Shown here: positions 1-10,878 of the stretch, piece after piece
Position numbering within the stretch: the stretch's first letter is position 1
Layout: every line of letters starts with the position of its first letter
DNA from: Tenodera sinensis
Lineage: Eukaryota; Arthropoda; Insecta; Mantodea; Mantidae
Direction of reading: 5' to 3'
Length of the DNA: 64,000 bases
NCBI GenBank assembly: GCA_030765045.1
Contig: CM060964.1
Coordinates: forward strand, 277,816,888-277,880,887
Notes under the pieces: generated by a model
The model's database searches: none
Told to the model about the DNA's origin: nothing
The model's input: the letters and a program-made list of their open reading frames with translations, nothing else
Made by a program: the position numbers and the translations under genes

Positions 1-322
1 TAAATATTGTTTACATTTTTCTCATAAATATATATTTTAGTACTTTTCAGATATTGTATGAATATGTATTTTCAATAACTTCTCTACAAGTACATATGTT
101 TTAGCGCTTTCCTTATTCTGTTTACAACATAAAACTATCTCATAAGTTATGAGAGTCATAAGAATTCATTAGTCATGCCACTTGATATCTGCTGATTCAG
201 TTGCATGTGCGAGTTGGGAAGTACAGAATTATACCCCAAGATTACGTAATACGTGTCTGTTAAGCCTGGCTAAACAATGATGTAATATACTGAGCTCAGT
301 ATTGTTTGTACCCTGTTAGATG
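1..322. other. AT-rich non-coding sequence
   Basis: No coding potential, repeat or RNA feature is recognised here. It is the left flank of the miniature Tc1 element. Confidence 0.5.
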
Positions 323-324
323 TA

Positions 325-899
325 CAGACGTGGACAAATTATTAGACTACGTCTGATTGATGCAGGTTTTTGTTAATTTTTTACTTAATAACACTTTAGG
401 AGAACATGTAGCCTCACTATAATTTGCAATAATATTCTGCAATGGTTTTTAATTACCTTGCATCCACTTATTTTGAAATTTCACAGTTTGATGTTGGTAA
501 TCCTGGCTGTTTATCAGTGACTTGCAACAAGACTGAAAATTAAGGTACGGTGAAAAACAGCCTGGAAACAGTCCTGATTTAAATCCCATTGAGAATCTTT
601 GGGCAATTATTAAGAAAAGACTAAAGAAAATTAACATTACTACAGAAGTGGGGCTGATAGAGTCACTGATTCATACTTGGCACAGATACCCTGAAATTCG
701 GGAATCTTGCAAAACCCTTGTACACAGTATGTCAAAGGGGATTCAAGCTGTTATCAAGGCAAAAGGGATGCATACTAAGTACTAACACAAACAATGTTGT
801 CATATGTAGCGATATAATTACTGTAAGACAGCTTAAAAGTAAATAAATACCAATACAAAGCCAAAAATTCTCTTTAGTCTAATAATTTGTCCACGTCTG
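325..899 (+). mobile_element. Miniature Tc1-like DNA transposon with perfect terminal inverted repeats
   Basis: The two ends carry a 25 bp inverted repeat that begins CAGACGTGGACAAATTATTA and is identical at both ends (325-349 and 875-899). The element is flanked by TA at 323-324 and 900-901, the target duplication of the Tc1/mariner superfamily. At 575 bp it is far shorter than a full Tc1 element (about 1.6 kb) and keeps only the last part of the transposase, so it is an internally deleted, non-autonomous copy. The perfect ends suggest fairly recent mobilisation in trans, which is inference. Confidence 0.9.
564..785 (+). pseudogene. Tc1-like transposase, C-terminal fragment
   Basis: An open frame of 73 codons ends with TAA at 783-785. 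It carries SPDLNPIENLW near its start, the hallmark block around the last catalytic acidic residue (the E of IENLW) of Tc1-like DDE transposases, followed by the usual helical C-terminus. The DNA-binding half and the first two catalytic aspartates are absent because the element is internally deleted, so the fragment cannot be active. It lies entirely inside the miniature element and ends about 90 bp before the right inverted repeat, as in complete Tc1 elements. Confidence 0.85.
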
Positions 900-901
900 T
901 A

Positions 902-3217
902 ACCAGATTTCACAAAGGAATCGGGCGTGTTAATTGAATGAATTGAATTTATTGAGTACTAAAACACATCTTGAGCTGCCTTTGAAATTGGGCCCCGGTC
1001 CTTCCATCATTGGAGAGCCTCTAAGATTTCTTACATACGTTTACATCAGGGCCTCTCAGGGTGCATTGCAGGTACAAGGTGCAAAGTGCAACTACGAAGA
1101 ATTGACCTCAGTGCAAGCTTCCACTCACTCTCTCCTTATGCTTCTCTCTCTCGCTTGCTTTGCAATCCTCGTCTTCCTCATTTTCAGCCAGTGGCAGCTT
1201 GTGACTTGTCACTGTGGGTATGCATTATATTACATCCTCTCCACCTTTAATCTCTTCTCTCTCTGACACACACCACACAGTTCTAAATCGCAATTCATAT
1301 GTGCAATTGAGCTCTCATGTTTTGCTATTTTTTGTTTTTAATTACCACTATTACAACAACCATTATTTGCCCAGATGCCGTTTCTGTCACTCACAGGCAA
1401 TAAGCACAAAAAGCAGCTTCTCTTATAAGAATAAACCCAAAAGATGTGTCTGCTTCAGTTTTCCCATGCTGTTCATTTCCACACTTTCTTAGACTCAAAT
1501 TTCCTGCTACGAGCAGACACAACTGCATGGAATTTTCTGCCAGAAACACAAACATAACAAACAATAATAAGCAGTGTAACGAGCTAACTATTCCAATGTA
1601 TGCAATTGGCCTTTGTAAATTAGGACATAAACAGTAATTATATGTATTTATAGTGGTGTAATAAAAGTAGATGTAATTGTGTTTACAACATTAACATAAC
1701 TGTTGTTTAAATATAGAAAATGGCTACATTATATTTAGAAACTTCAAGTAAGCTAATTGCCTAGCAGGTTGATTGCAACTTCTGCTAAACAAGAGGGAGG
1801 GAAATGCTTGTAGCAAGGAAAATGGAGATGACGTACCAGAATGTACTGCACTTGCTCAGTAACAATCGCATCTGTTGGCCTTGTTGATTGCACTGCTTTA
1901 ACTTGCCATACTTCTAAATGCAAGATTTTCCCCGTTTCCTATGACCCCTCACCATAAAGCTTCCCTTGCCAGTCGCAAAATCAGGTTTATGCATCTCTAC
2001 AGCTTGTAGATTGAATGCACTGACATTTGATAAAGAGGGCGCAGGAAAATTAAATAAGCAAGTTCGTATAGAAGAAAGTTCAACATTTGACTTTCTCATA
2101 TGCGTGTCTATGGAGGTAAATACACATTCACATACAGGAAAGAATTAGTGGGTGTGCATTTGTAAGTATGCGATCACCCAGGAACGCCCCCTGCTTTCAG
2201 CACTATTTCTTCCTCATTGCATAATGTTTATATGTGTGTGTTAAACTGGTTAATTTGATTTTTAATACTAACTGTGGTCTTTTGTTTTAATGATCTAGAA
2301 AGGACTAGTACAAAACTCATTTTTGGATAAAGAATATTCTTCTCCAAGATATAGCAACCCATTAATTGTTCATCTCTGGCGCCCTCTACAACTTCATCAC
2401 AAGTTTCCTTGTGCACTGTGTTATGGCATCTTTCTACAGATGATTTTCTCACTTATATAATTATTGTACCATAGATCAGGTGCTTGGCTCTATGATCATG
2501 ACTTTCAAAAAGATGAAAAAGTTCCCACTATGATTTAAATTGGCTTTCAGCATTCTTTGCTTTCTTTGGAGCAGGTTGCTCCAGTATTAGGTAGTTGTAT
2601 TACACATATCTATTTCACTTATAAGCTAGCTGTCTATTAATAGAGGTTTCCTCAATTGTTCACTCTTCAGTGTTCTAGTTGAATGGAGTTTAAATTAGTT
2701 ACCATGATGCACAGTACAAGGAAGCTCTGTACCTTGGATTGCAACTGGTGCAATTTTAAACTTTGAGAGGCCCCCCTGGTGTACATTTTTATGTGTGCTG
2801 TTGTTTATTTTGCTGAAGTTTGTAACTTTCTTCAATTTGTCTTTTATTATTACTTTTGTCTTTTGCACCACATTTCTCACATACTCTGTTTTCCTTTTCC
2901 CTAAAATTCTTTATTATTTCCAAACCGCTCGGTTCATCCTAACCTTATTCTTTACCTCCCCTCTTATTTTTTCCACGTTTCCTAGCCATTTGCTAATAAA
3001 ACCCTCCACCACAATGATTTACTTTCTTTTTAGCGCTTAGTAGCTTAGCAGGAACAGATGCAATTAGCAAAATACAGGGGAACACTGGTCCCAGTTACAT
3101 ACGCCTTCAACAAAGACTGGGAATAATAATAATAATAATAACAATTGTGTTAAGTACATGGAAAATAAGGTTATCCAGAGGGTAAACATTGATGATTAAG
3201 AAAGATACAGATATTTC
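902..3217. other. No gene recognised; one short AAT microsatellite
   Basis: Short open frames occur by chance, but none shows a recognisable domain or codon bias. The only low-complexity feature is an AAT repeat of seven units at about 3122-3141. Pyrimidine-rich stretches around 2795-3040 explain the hydrophobic-looking short frames there. Confidence 0.5.
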
Positions 3218-3755
3218 AAATAGCATGAAGAAAATTATGGCTTAATGGCTTTAAATAAGGAAGGGGACTGTTTCAAGTACATATGAGAAATTTCTATTGC
3301 TATCTGAAGTAGAATTGAAGTAAGGTATATTTAATGGTCCTGATATTAGAAAACTGAGCGTATGATGCAGCATTTAAAAATAGTAAGGATGGAAAGGAGA
3401 AAACAACATGGATATCTTTCTGTGAAATTGTTTTAAAATTTCTTGGTAAAAACAAGAATCCTAACAATTAAAATATTGTGGTAAACGTGTTTGGTGTATT
3501 CCAGGAACTTCAATAGGAGTCTTCAATTCATTTTCCATTTTCTTATCTAGATTATTTCCCTTAAGATCTAGGATTTTTGAGTGAAGAGCAAGGCAAACGA
3601 TTTCTTAAGGATCTGCTCAAGTTTGAAAGGAGGTATCAGAGGTGCTGGTGCATCAGTATGCTTGTTGATTACTGCTGGATGATGAAGTATGAAATACCTG
3701 AAGACAAACCTAAAAGAAAGAGGATCAGGATGACTTTCTCAGTTAACAAACAATG
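3218..3755 (+). pseudogene. Decayed C-terminal part of an uncharacterised multicopy arthropod protein family
   Basis: Reading across stops and frame changes, this stretch gives a continuous match to a family I know from many arthropod genomes as uncharacterised proteins. The recognisable order is a GIFNGPDIRKL block near 3328, a TTWISFCEIVLKFLGK block near 3405, and then from about 3582 an open run containing SEEQGKRF, FERRYQ, VDYCWMMKYE and a basic tail. No biochemical function is known to me and I do not assign one. The N-terminal and middle parts of the same family appear separately at 18270-19470, so the two fragments come from different copies or from a rearrangement. Recognition is from memory of the motif pattern. 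Confidence 0.6.
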
Positions 3756-4024
3756 ATGTAATTATTCTTTGTGATAAATTTTTCTGATTTATACATCTAA
3801 CTGAACAAACAACATAAAGCAAACTAAAACCATGGTAGTGACATGAATGAACAGCCATACATATAATTTCAGCAAGCTGTGCGTTACTGTTTTTGTTTGT
3901 TATGAAATTTATGTAATTATACAAAATCTATAAAGTGACCTTAGGAAGGTAAACCTGATGTAATAGAAACAGATTGCAAATTTAGATTCAGCACATCAGC
4001 ATCATATAAAATCACATTATTTAG
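3756..4024. other. No feature recognised
   Basis: AT-rich sequence between the decayed arthropod-family fragment and the start of the first LINE-b copy. Nothing supportable is seen. Confidence 0.4.
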
Positions 4025-5060
4025 TTTGAAAAAAAAGTTGAAATTCGCAGGCCAGTGTATTTATCAAAGAAAAGGGGTAGTAGATTATAAGCAATATTTA
4101 TTGATTTAGAAAAAGCTTATGGCAGAATGGTTAGAGAGATTTTATGGTACAACTTAAACAGGAAGGGTGTGAGTGCAATAAGGTTGCTGCAAGAGATACA
4201 TTATTAGAATAAATGTGTTAAATGTGGCCCTGGGGAAATTACCAGTGAAGTGAGACAGGAAGGAGGTCTCATGTATGGCTTTAAGTTGTTTCCAATATTG
4301 TTTGTTTATAGATGACATATTACTGCTTGGGAAAGGTGAATAGCCACATGCTCACAATTAAAAATGCTGACATTCCAGGATTACTTTACTTTCATGATCT
4401 TTATGTGTGCTCAATATCAGAGATCGGTTTTAAGTTAGTGATAGAAGAAATAGAAAGACATTGTGGGGCAAGGGATTTAAAGGTCAATACAGATAAAAGA
4501 AAAATGGTGTTTAAAGAAAGGCAAGCTGCACTAAGATGAAACATGGAAAATAGGAGCTAAAGAAATTTAGATCATTAGTGACTTTTCATAAGAGGGGGTT
4601 AAGTTGAGTAGTAGTGGGGGATGGGCAAAGCATGAGGGTCAATTTGGCCAATGGAGAAATTGGCTATGTCAGCAATATGGAAGTGTTTATATTTAGCACC
4701 TGGTATGAGCATAAAGTGGATGGAAAGAATTTATTTTGCCCCGGTTGAAAAGCACTTTGGGTTCATAGGGTGGAAATTTGGGGTATAGACAAGGATGGGA
4801 TACTATTAATTTAATTTTAAAAGCCTTTTGTGAAGGGTGCTTGGAGTGCTGTTGAATGTGGCAAGTGCTGCAAGTTTAGCAGAGTTAGATAAGATTAGTG
4901 TGGGAGGGTTGGTGATGGAGAGGGTATTAAAATAGCACTTGTTTAGAATTCAAGAGTTACCAGATACAGAGATTTTGAAAGTAAGTTTAGGATATCAAGA
5001 AGAAAACTAGAGTGTGATAGGGAGCAGCTAGCTGGGATAAGAGGAACTAAGGAGGAATAC
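4025..5060 (+). pseudogene. LINE-b copy 1, decayed reverse transcriptase region (left part)
   Basis: Translation in shifting frames gives FIDLEKAY near 4100, a degraded reverse-transcriptase core, and further down the thumb region seen intact in the better copy at 42.6-43.0 kb (VKLSSSGGWAKH here against VRLNSVGDWGEQ there, then a GGNLGYRQGWD stretch matching AEIWGLEKGWE). Many stops and shifts make it a dead copy. The same copy appears to resume at 14100-14735, because the rest of LINE-b continues there after the inserted LINE-a. Assignment to a non-LTR retrotransposon is secure; the clade is not determined. Confidence 0.7.
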
Positions 5061-5119
5061 TAATTCTGGTCCAAAAACTGAATGGCTAATGTAATAGATT
5101 TACTGACAATTCAGATATA

Positions 5120-5588
5120 ACATTAGGTAATATAAACATAGATGATGTTAAATCACTGCCCCCTTTGACTACTACAGCAGAAAATTTTTCGATACAATCA
5201 GATAATAAAGATTTCATAATGTTACACATCAGTATACAATCCCTTAGAGCTAAAGTTAATGAACTCACAAAATTTATTGAACAATTAAACTGTTGTATTC
5301 TCAGCCTAAATGAACACTGGCTAGAGAGTAATAAGTTAAAACTGTGTATACCCACAGAATATGTATTAGCAAGTTCCTGTCACAGTAATAAAAATAATAA
5401 ATTGCTTCATGGTGGAGTGCCATTCTAGTCAAACAAAACTTAAACTTAGAATACTTTGTAATAGATATCACTCATCCATGTGAAGAAAATTGCTTTGAAG
5501 CAGCTGCTATACAATTACCCAGAAATAAAGTAATAGTCATCTCTGTATATCATGTCCCCTCAAGAGATGGAGATCAGTTCATTAGTGT
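5120..5588 (+). pseudogene. LINE-a endonuclease, N-terminal part
   Basis: The frame from 5165 to 5428 reads FIMLHISIQSLRAKVNEL and then CILSLNEHWL, which matches the first two conserved blocks of apurinic-type LINE endonucleases (the asparagine/serine block after the first strand and the block with the catalytic glutamate, here in NEHWL). A one-base break follows at about 5425, after which the sequence continues in another frame until the Tc1-like insertion at 5591. It is the 5' piece of LINE-a. Confidence 0.65.
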
Positions 5589-5590
5589 TA

Positions 5591-6636
5591 CCCGGGACAT
5601 TTAGCAAGACACCTTGAGCTGGAGGCACTGCTATCTGTTTACATCTTTCTGTTGATGACCACGAGGGAACAGCACGCCACAAAAACGTGCACTATAGGAA
5701 GCAGAAAAATATGCAATGCTAAGGAGCAGAGAAAAATTTGACTTAATTCGGAAGTACAGATTCTGATTCCTGCATGTCCGCCTCACTTGCTGTATCTGTG
5801 GAGTTTCCATCTGTGGCACTGTCATATAAAGGATGGATATCAGCTGTTATGTCTTCAGCACCTGCTGTTCTGTAGAACTGCCATTATCATCTCCAGAATC
5901 CACAAAACTGACCGAAGTATTTGCTTCTTCTTCATCACTGCCATCCAAACCCACATTGATTACTATTCTCCCTATTTTGTCCTCCATTAAGGCATCTTGA
6001 TATCAGTATTCTTGTTCTGTGGATTTCACTTTGATGCATGTGTTTTTTCAGTCCTCTTCAGCGATATCATTTAAACACTATCTGGTTAGTCCTTTAAGTG
6101 CATTTAAAGTAATGGAAGACTCACTTGTTCTGCTATTTTTTGCCTCATTGCATTCCATATTAATTCAGTGCAGTTTAGATCACAGTGATAAGGCGGCAAT
6201 TTGAGAACTTCAAATCCATGGTCTTTCAAAAGTTTATCTGTGGTATGCACTAGAGGTGGTTTGTTTACTTTGACAATTTCCAACATCTCCCTCTTGGTTA
6301 AATATTCTTTGAAGTCTAAACCATGCAACAATCTGTTCTTTCCGTGATGCCATTTTTCTTTACCTCTGTGCAGAACTGGAAAACATTGTGAATCATATTT
6401 CTGCTTTGAGAGTTTAAAACTCTCCGTGGTGACTTTTTCAGAGTTTCCAAGTTTTAAAAGTGCTATTTGAGACACCCACTTTGTGATATGGCACTACACT
6501 GCACCAATGGACTCACCACAGTTCACCGCTAGATTAACAACTTAATATATGGCCTGTAGCCATCACTTGCAGCACCTCTAGTTCCTGCTATCACCATGCG
6601 TAAACAGTAAACAAGTATCTTCCTAAATGTTCCGCA
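5591..6636 (-). mobile_element. IS630/Tc1-type DNA transposon inserted in LINE-a
   Basis: Imperfect inverted ends contain GGACATTTAGCAAGA on the left and GGAACATTTAGGAAGA (reverse complement) on the right. TA dinucleotides flank at 5589-5590 and 6637-6638. The enclosed minus-strand frame encodes a transposase C-terminus, and LINE-a endonuclease coding resumes directly after the right end. At 1046 bp with a broken gene it is non-autonomous. Confidence 0.65.
6104..6475 (-). pseudogene. IS630-like DDE transposase, C-terminal fragment
   Basis: A 123-codon open frame carries IVKVNKPP and then LPPYHCDLN..ELIWNAM, the C-terminal catalytic block of a widespread arthropod DDE_3-type transposase family in which the glutamate of ELIW is the last catalytic acid. 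The expected proline-isoleucine pair before it is changed to cysteine-threonine (LNCTELIW). Upstream sequence is degraded, so no full transposase is encoded. Fragments of the same broad family, covering the N-terminal helix-turn-helix and middle region, occur at 44731-44940 and 56500-56861/62936-63335. Confidence 0.7.
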
Positions 6637-6638
6637 TA

Positions 6639-6836
6639 ATAGATTAGAGCTGTTAATGATTCCTGCATAAATTTAAAAAAAAATATAGTTTATACGTATT
6701 AGGTGACAATATAAGTATCACAATAAAAGTAGAATAGTTAATAAGCTATTCAACTGCTTAAAATCATTTTAACTTTTATTGTTCAAATGACAAACCCACC
6801 AGAATCAATGCCTGTCTTGATAATATAATAAGCAAT
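6639..6836 (+). pseudogene. LINE-a endonuclease, middle part
   Basis: In one frame this stretch reads VLGD and, after two stops, NDKPTRINACLDNIISNV, matching the GD.N and PTR...LD.I blocks that surround catalytic residues of LINE endonucleases. It links the 5' part (ending at 5588) with the part starting at 9869. The flanking insertions therefore interrupted one continuous gene. Confidence 0.65.
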
Positions 6837-7192
6837 GTACTATCTTTCACAAAAGTAAATACTCACCTTCAGCTAAACCTGCATGAAGGGTCACCTAAAC
6901 CTCAGGCGTGCTTGCATAGATAGTATGAGAATTAAATTAGTCATGTGCTTCCCTTGCTGCCCAAAGGATATGGACCCCATGTCTCCTCTTAGCTCACTCA
7001 CCTCACAGTTTTAAAAAGCAATATTTCAGCAATCCTTCTACATTAACGGGCAAACATTGCAAATTTAACTTCAGTGCATCTGCAGAAAAGGTGTTTTTAT
7101 GCTGTTTTATTAAATTGTGGATTAGAACTAAAATTATTCCATTATTGGGTGCTACACTTAGAGATGCGAGTTTAATCAGCGAGACGAAATTT

Positions 7193-7279
7193 GTGTGTTG
7201 CCTATAGCACAACTGGCTAAGATATGTTCGTTCAAATCTACAGTAGTGGGCTAACATTAGTTTGAATCCCACTCAACAT
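7193..7279 (+). repeat. tRNA-like module 1 (left arm)
   Basis: The plus strand shows a box A-like TAGCACAACTGGCTAAG and a box B-like GTTTGAATCCC followed by a T-run. The partner in the right arm is on the minus strand at about 9425-9512 and is closer to a canonical tRNA (TAGCGCAACTAGCTAAGGC). Acceptor and anticodon stems are poor, so I read it as a tRNA-derived repeat module and not a working tRNA gene. Confidence 0.5.
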
Positions 7280-7950
7280 TTTTTTTTTTTATTTCCCTTT
7301 TCCTTGTTTCTGTCTTAACGGCAACATCATTGTTTATATAACCCGTGTGAAATATAACATGATACAAACTAATGAACTCTGCTTCTTTACATATTTTTAT
7401 TCAGCATAGCGTTGTAACTTTCCCACCGTCCTATGAATGCTGCAGTACGATTGCAATTATTTTAAAACTGAATGCTTTATAAGATATTAATTACAATTGC
7501 TGAAAATAAAGCAGGGAACATGCCTACCTCAACTGTCAATTATGCCTGCTGAAATTAATATTTCCCTTTAAATATTCACATTCAAAGGCATCTCTATAAA
7601 TTTCGTAGACTATCACCATATTAAAATATATATAAGTGCGTAATAGTATAAAATACGGTTTTAGTGGTCATAAAATGTATTGTTACAAGATCTGGATGCC
7701 AGGGAATAATGTAATTAGTGATACATTAAACAGAACAGAATACAGTTGTAGATTACTTCAGCGTAAGCAACCTTTGCACCTTGTAAGGTTACCTTGTCGT
7801 TTATTTCCAAGCACTACACAATGTTTCCATGTCCCCATCAACTAAACTCAATTTCTAGCAGTGTGCCTTCATCCCATTCTCCATTCCTGATAAGCTGTAG
7901 AGAATTAAGCACGTTTCTTAATTTTGTATTTCAGAAAATAAACATGCGAA

Positions 7951-8028
7951 AGGTGGGGATTGAACCCCCAGCAGCTGGAAGTTCTGAATTCCACGGTCAG
8001 TGCTTAGACCTCTCGGCCATTCCTCACT
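7951..8028 (-). repeat. tRNA-Leu/Ser-like module 2 (left arm)
   Basis: On the minus strand it reads TGGCCGAGAGGTCTAAG (box A of a class II tRNA such as Leu) and later GGGGGTTCAATCCCC (T arm with box B). The anticodon arm is irregular. The partner lies on the plus strand at 8672-8750 in the right arm with a mutated T arm. It is probably a SINE head or a tRNA pseudogene captured by the element. Confidence 0.6.
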
Positions 8029-8251
8029 TGGGCATTCGTGTTGTATCCTATGATATTAAAGTTGTTGCCACTAACTTAGCAGCTAATTTCAGTGCAAGGC
8101 GGAAAGTTCGTAGCACTTGTGATGATTTACAGGGGCAATGACATCTAAACATAAGATGTGATATTATCAGATGGGTATTATAGTTCACTAAAATTAACTT
8201 GGTAGTCAAATCCTCCATGTTGCGTAGGAGTAGATACCTACTTTGTAAACT

Positions 8252-8291
8252 AATGGCTTCATTGCCAGATGCAAGGCACTAGAAAACAACA
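8252..8291 (+). repeat. Extremely 5'-truncated SINE tail with 12 bp target duplication
   Basis: A 40 bp insertion starting AATGGCTTCATTGCCAGATG is flanked by ACTTTGTAAACT at 8240-8251 and 8292-8303. The same 3' end occurs at 20882-20926 and, diverged, at 38690-38737, followed by an AAC-rich tail. It lies in the spacer of the long inverted repeat. It is the last few dozen bases of a SINE inserted by target-primed reverse transcription. Confidence 0.75.
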
Positions 8292-8595
8292 ACTTTGTAA
8301 ACTGGAAGATTAAAATCAAATTTTGTTTGCAAGGAATCGGTAACTTTATCTTCCTTTCAGGGTTTCAATCATGTCTGAATTTGCTTAATTCTAACGCCCA
8401 TAATGAATTATTCATCTTTACATATGAGTTGTTATTTAGTATGAATAATTATTAAAACCGAAAATCATTACTACTATTATATCTAATGGAAGAGTTCAAA
8501 AAGTTAAGAGTATATATAAATTTCGAACAGGTGTTTTGTAAATAGAAGAAAAAAAAACCAAATTTTTAAACCGTTTCTAAAGGTGCTAATGAACT

Positions 8596-9864
8596 TACCG
8601 TATTGCACTGAAATTAGCTGCCAAGTTAGTGGCAACAACCTTAATATCATATAATACAGCACGAATGCCCAAGTGAGAAATGGCCAAGAGGTCTAGGCGC
8701 TGACCGTGGAATTCAGAAGTTCTAGCTGCTGGGGGTGCGATTCCCACCTTTTGCATGTTTATTTTCTGAAATACAAAATTAACAACCATGCTTAATTCTC
8801 TACAGCTTTTTATCAGGAATGGAGAATCGGATGAAGGCACACAGCTAAAAATTGAGTTTAGTTGATGGGGATATGGCAACATTGTGTAGTGCTTGGAAAT
8901 AACCGATATGGCAACCTTGCTAGGTGCAAAGGTTGCTTCCACTGAAGTAATTTACAACTGCATTCTGTTCTGTTTGTGTCACTAATTACATTATTCCCTG
9001 GCATCCAGATCTAGTAACAATGTATTTTATAACCATTAAAACCGTATTTTACACTATTATGCGCTTATATATTTTAATATGGTGATAGTGTACGAAATTT
9101 ATAGAGATGCCTTTGAGTGTGTATATTTAAAGGGAAATATTAATTTCGGCAGGCATGATTGACAATTGAGGTGGGCGTGTTCCCTGTTTTATTTTCAGCA
9201 ATTGTAATTAATATGTTATAATGCATTCAGTTTTAAAATAATTGCAATCCTACTGCACGATTCATAGGACGGTGGAAAAGTTACAACGCTATGCTGAATA
9301 AAAATATGTAAAGAAATAGATTTCATTAGATTGTATAATGTTATATTTAATGCAGGTTATTTAAATAATGATGTTGCCCTTAAGAAAGAAACAAGGAAAA
9401 GGGAAATAAATTAAAAAAAAAAAGAATGTTTAGTGGGATTCGAGCTAATATTAGCCCACCACTGTAGATTTGCATGAACACGCCTTAGCTAGTTGCGCTA
9501 TAGGCAACACACAAACTTTGTCTCGCTGATTAAACTCATGTCTCTAAGTGTAGCACCCAATACTGAAATCATTTTAGTTCTAATCCACAATTTAATAAAA
9601 CACCACAAGAACACCTTTTCTGCAGGTGCACTGAAGTTAAATTTGCAATGTTTGTCCATTAATGTAGAAGGATTGCTGAAATATTGCTTTTTAAAACTGT
9701 GAGGTGAGTGAGCTAAGAGGAGACATGGCTGCCATGTCCTTTGGACAGCAACGGAAGCACATGACTAATTTAATTCTCATACCATCTATGCAAGCACATC
9801 TGAGGTTTAGGTGACCCTTTGTGCAGGTTTAGCTGAAGGTGGGTATTTACTTTTGTGAAAGATA
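8596..9864 (-). repeat. Right arm of the long inverted repeat
   Basis: Reverse complement of 6841-8097, with the two tRNA-like modules at 8672-8750 (plus strand) and about 9425-9512 (minus strand). Divergence between the arms is mainly point changes and a few small indels. Confidence 0.8.
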
Positions 9865-9868
9865 GTAC

Positions 9869-10664
9869 ATCATGCACAAGTTTAAAACGGGATAATAAAG
9901 TGTTGCTTCTCAGATCATGACTGCTTATGGCTAAAGCTAGATATCAATGATTCAGTTAACATCCCAAATAATGAAACTAAAATTATCAGACTACTGATCA
10001 ATAATAGGCTAGATAGGTTCAAAAATCATTTAAGGCAAATAAACTGGAACAACATGTTAAATGCTTTAACATAAATGATGCTTTTTCCATATTCATGAAC
10101 ATGTTAGAATACATGTTTAATGAAACCTGTCCAAAAATCATAAAAAAACTTACACATAAAAATAATATCTACAAACAAAAGCAAACAGAAAACTGGTATA
10201 CTCTAAACCTGAAGTATATTAGAACTTGGCTAATAATATATAGATCATTATATAATGAAATAAATGTGCCAATGTTAGACATACATAAAACTTAAGAAAC
10301 ATTATAAACAATAACTCAAAACTGCTAACTGTAGAGCTAGTGATTATATAATACAAAATTCAAGAAACAAATGTAAGACTACCTGGGATATAAATAACCG
10401 TAAACAGGATACGGACATACCAATCTCAGCTAATATACTGAATTCTCATTTTGTTAACATACCACAAGTAACCAACGCAACCAGATCACAAGCGGAAATA
10501 CCATTCGAAAATGCTTGAAACCCTATACAAGTGTAATTTCATTGGTCTTTTATAACTCTAGAAAATATTTGTATGGCCATTAGACAACTTAGTAATTCCA
10601 AAGCAGATTACTATTATGGATTCTCAAATTTTGTTAACAAATACATAGCCAAAGAAATAAGTTA
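9869..10664 (+). pseudogene. LINE-a endonuclease, C-terminal part
   Basis: Coding resumes after the long inverted repeat. At about 9912 the frame reads SDHDCLWLKL, where SDH is the terminal catalytic block of LINE endonucleases. Asparagine- and lysine-rich linker sequence follows, including a 66-codon frame at 10095-10295, up to the hAT target site at 10665. Several shifts and stops make it non-functional. Confidence 0.65.
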
Positions 10665-10878
10665 TCCATTAATAGGGCTCGGAAGTTCATGCCCTAAAAA
10701 GCACTGAAATATGCATGCAAATATGCTCTTAAAAACTTGAAAACATGCCAAGAAATATACACTATTCAATTAAAACGATTAATGTCCCTTTGCAGTCGAC
10801 AAGATGAGTTAGTATAAATAATAAATAAAGTTACCTTATTCCTTAGAGGTTGAAGCAGAAGTGGTCCCACTGCTAGTA

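Larger units (their letters stand above)
6841..8097 (+). repeat. Left arm of the long inverted repeat
   Basis: Mirror image of 8596-9864. The symmetry is seen at many places, for example the stretch beside each tRNA-like module and the shared AACACCTTTTCTGCAGGTGC-type region (7083-7110 against 9600-9630). Short open frames in it (7003-7272 minus; 7794-8141 plus) have near-identical partners in the other arm and are explained by the repeat, not by coding function. Confidence 0.8.
6841..9864. mobile_element. Long-inverted-repeat (foldback) element carrying tRNA-like modules
   Basis: About 1.26 kb of sequence at 6841-8097 is repeated in reverse complement at 8596-9864, colinear and by eye roughly 90 percent identical, with a spacer of about 500 bp. 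The outer ends read TATCTTTCACAAAAGTAAAT inward, and GTAC flanks both sides (6837-6840, 9865-9868), which may be a 4 bp target duplication. The element sits exactly between two halves of the LINE-a endonuclease gene, so it inserted as one unit. No transposase is visible. Each arm carries two tRNA-like sequences with recognisable box A and box B. The class is unknown to me. Confidence 0.7.

Noticed and set aside
934..1266. 110-codon frame with a hydrophobic end
   Set aside because: Not similar to anything I know, no supporting signals, and length is compatible with chance.
7003..7272. Conserved protein with partner at 9493-9702
   Set aside because: The two frames are mirror copies in the long inverted repeat; similarity is from the DNA repeat and includes a tRNA-like module.
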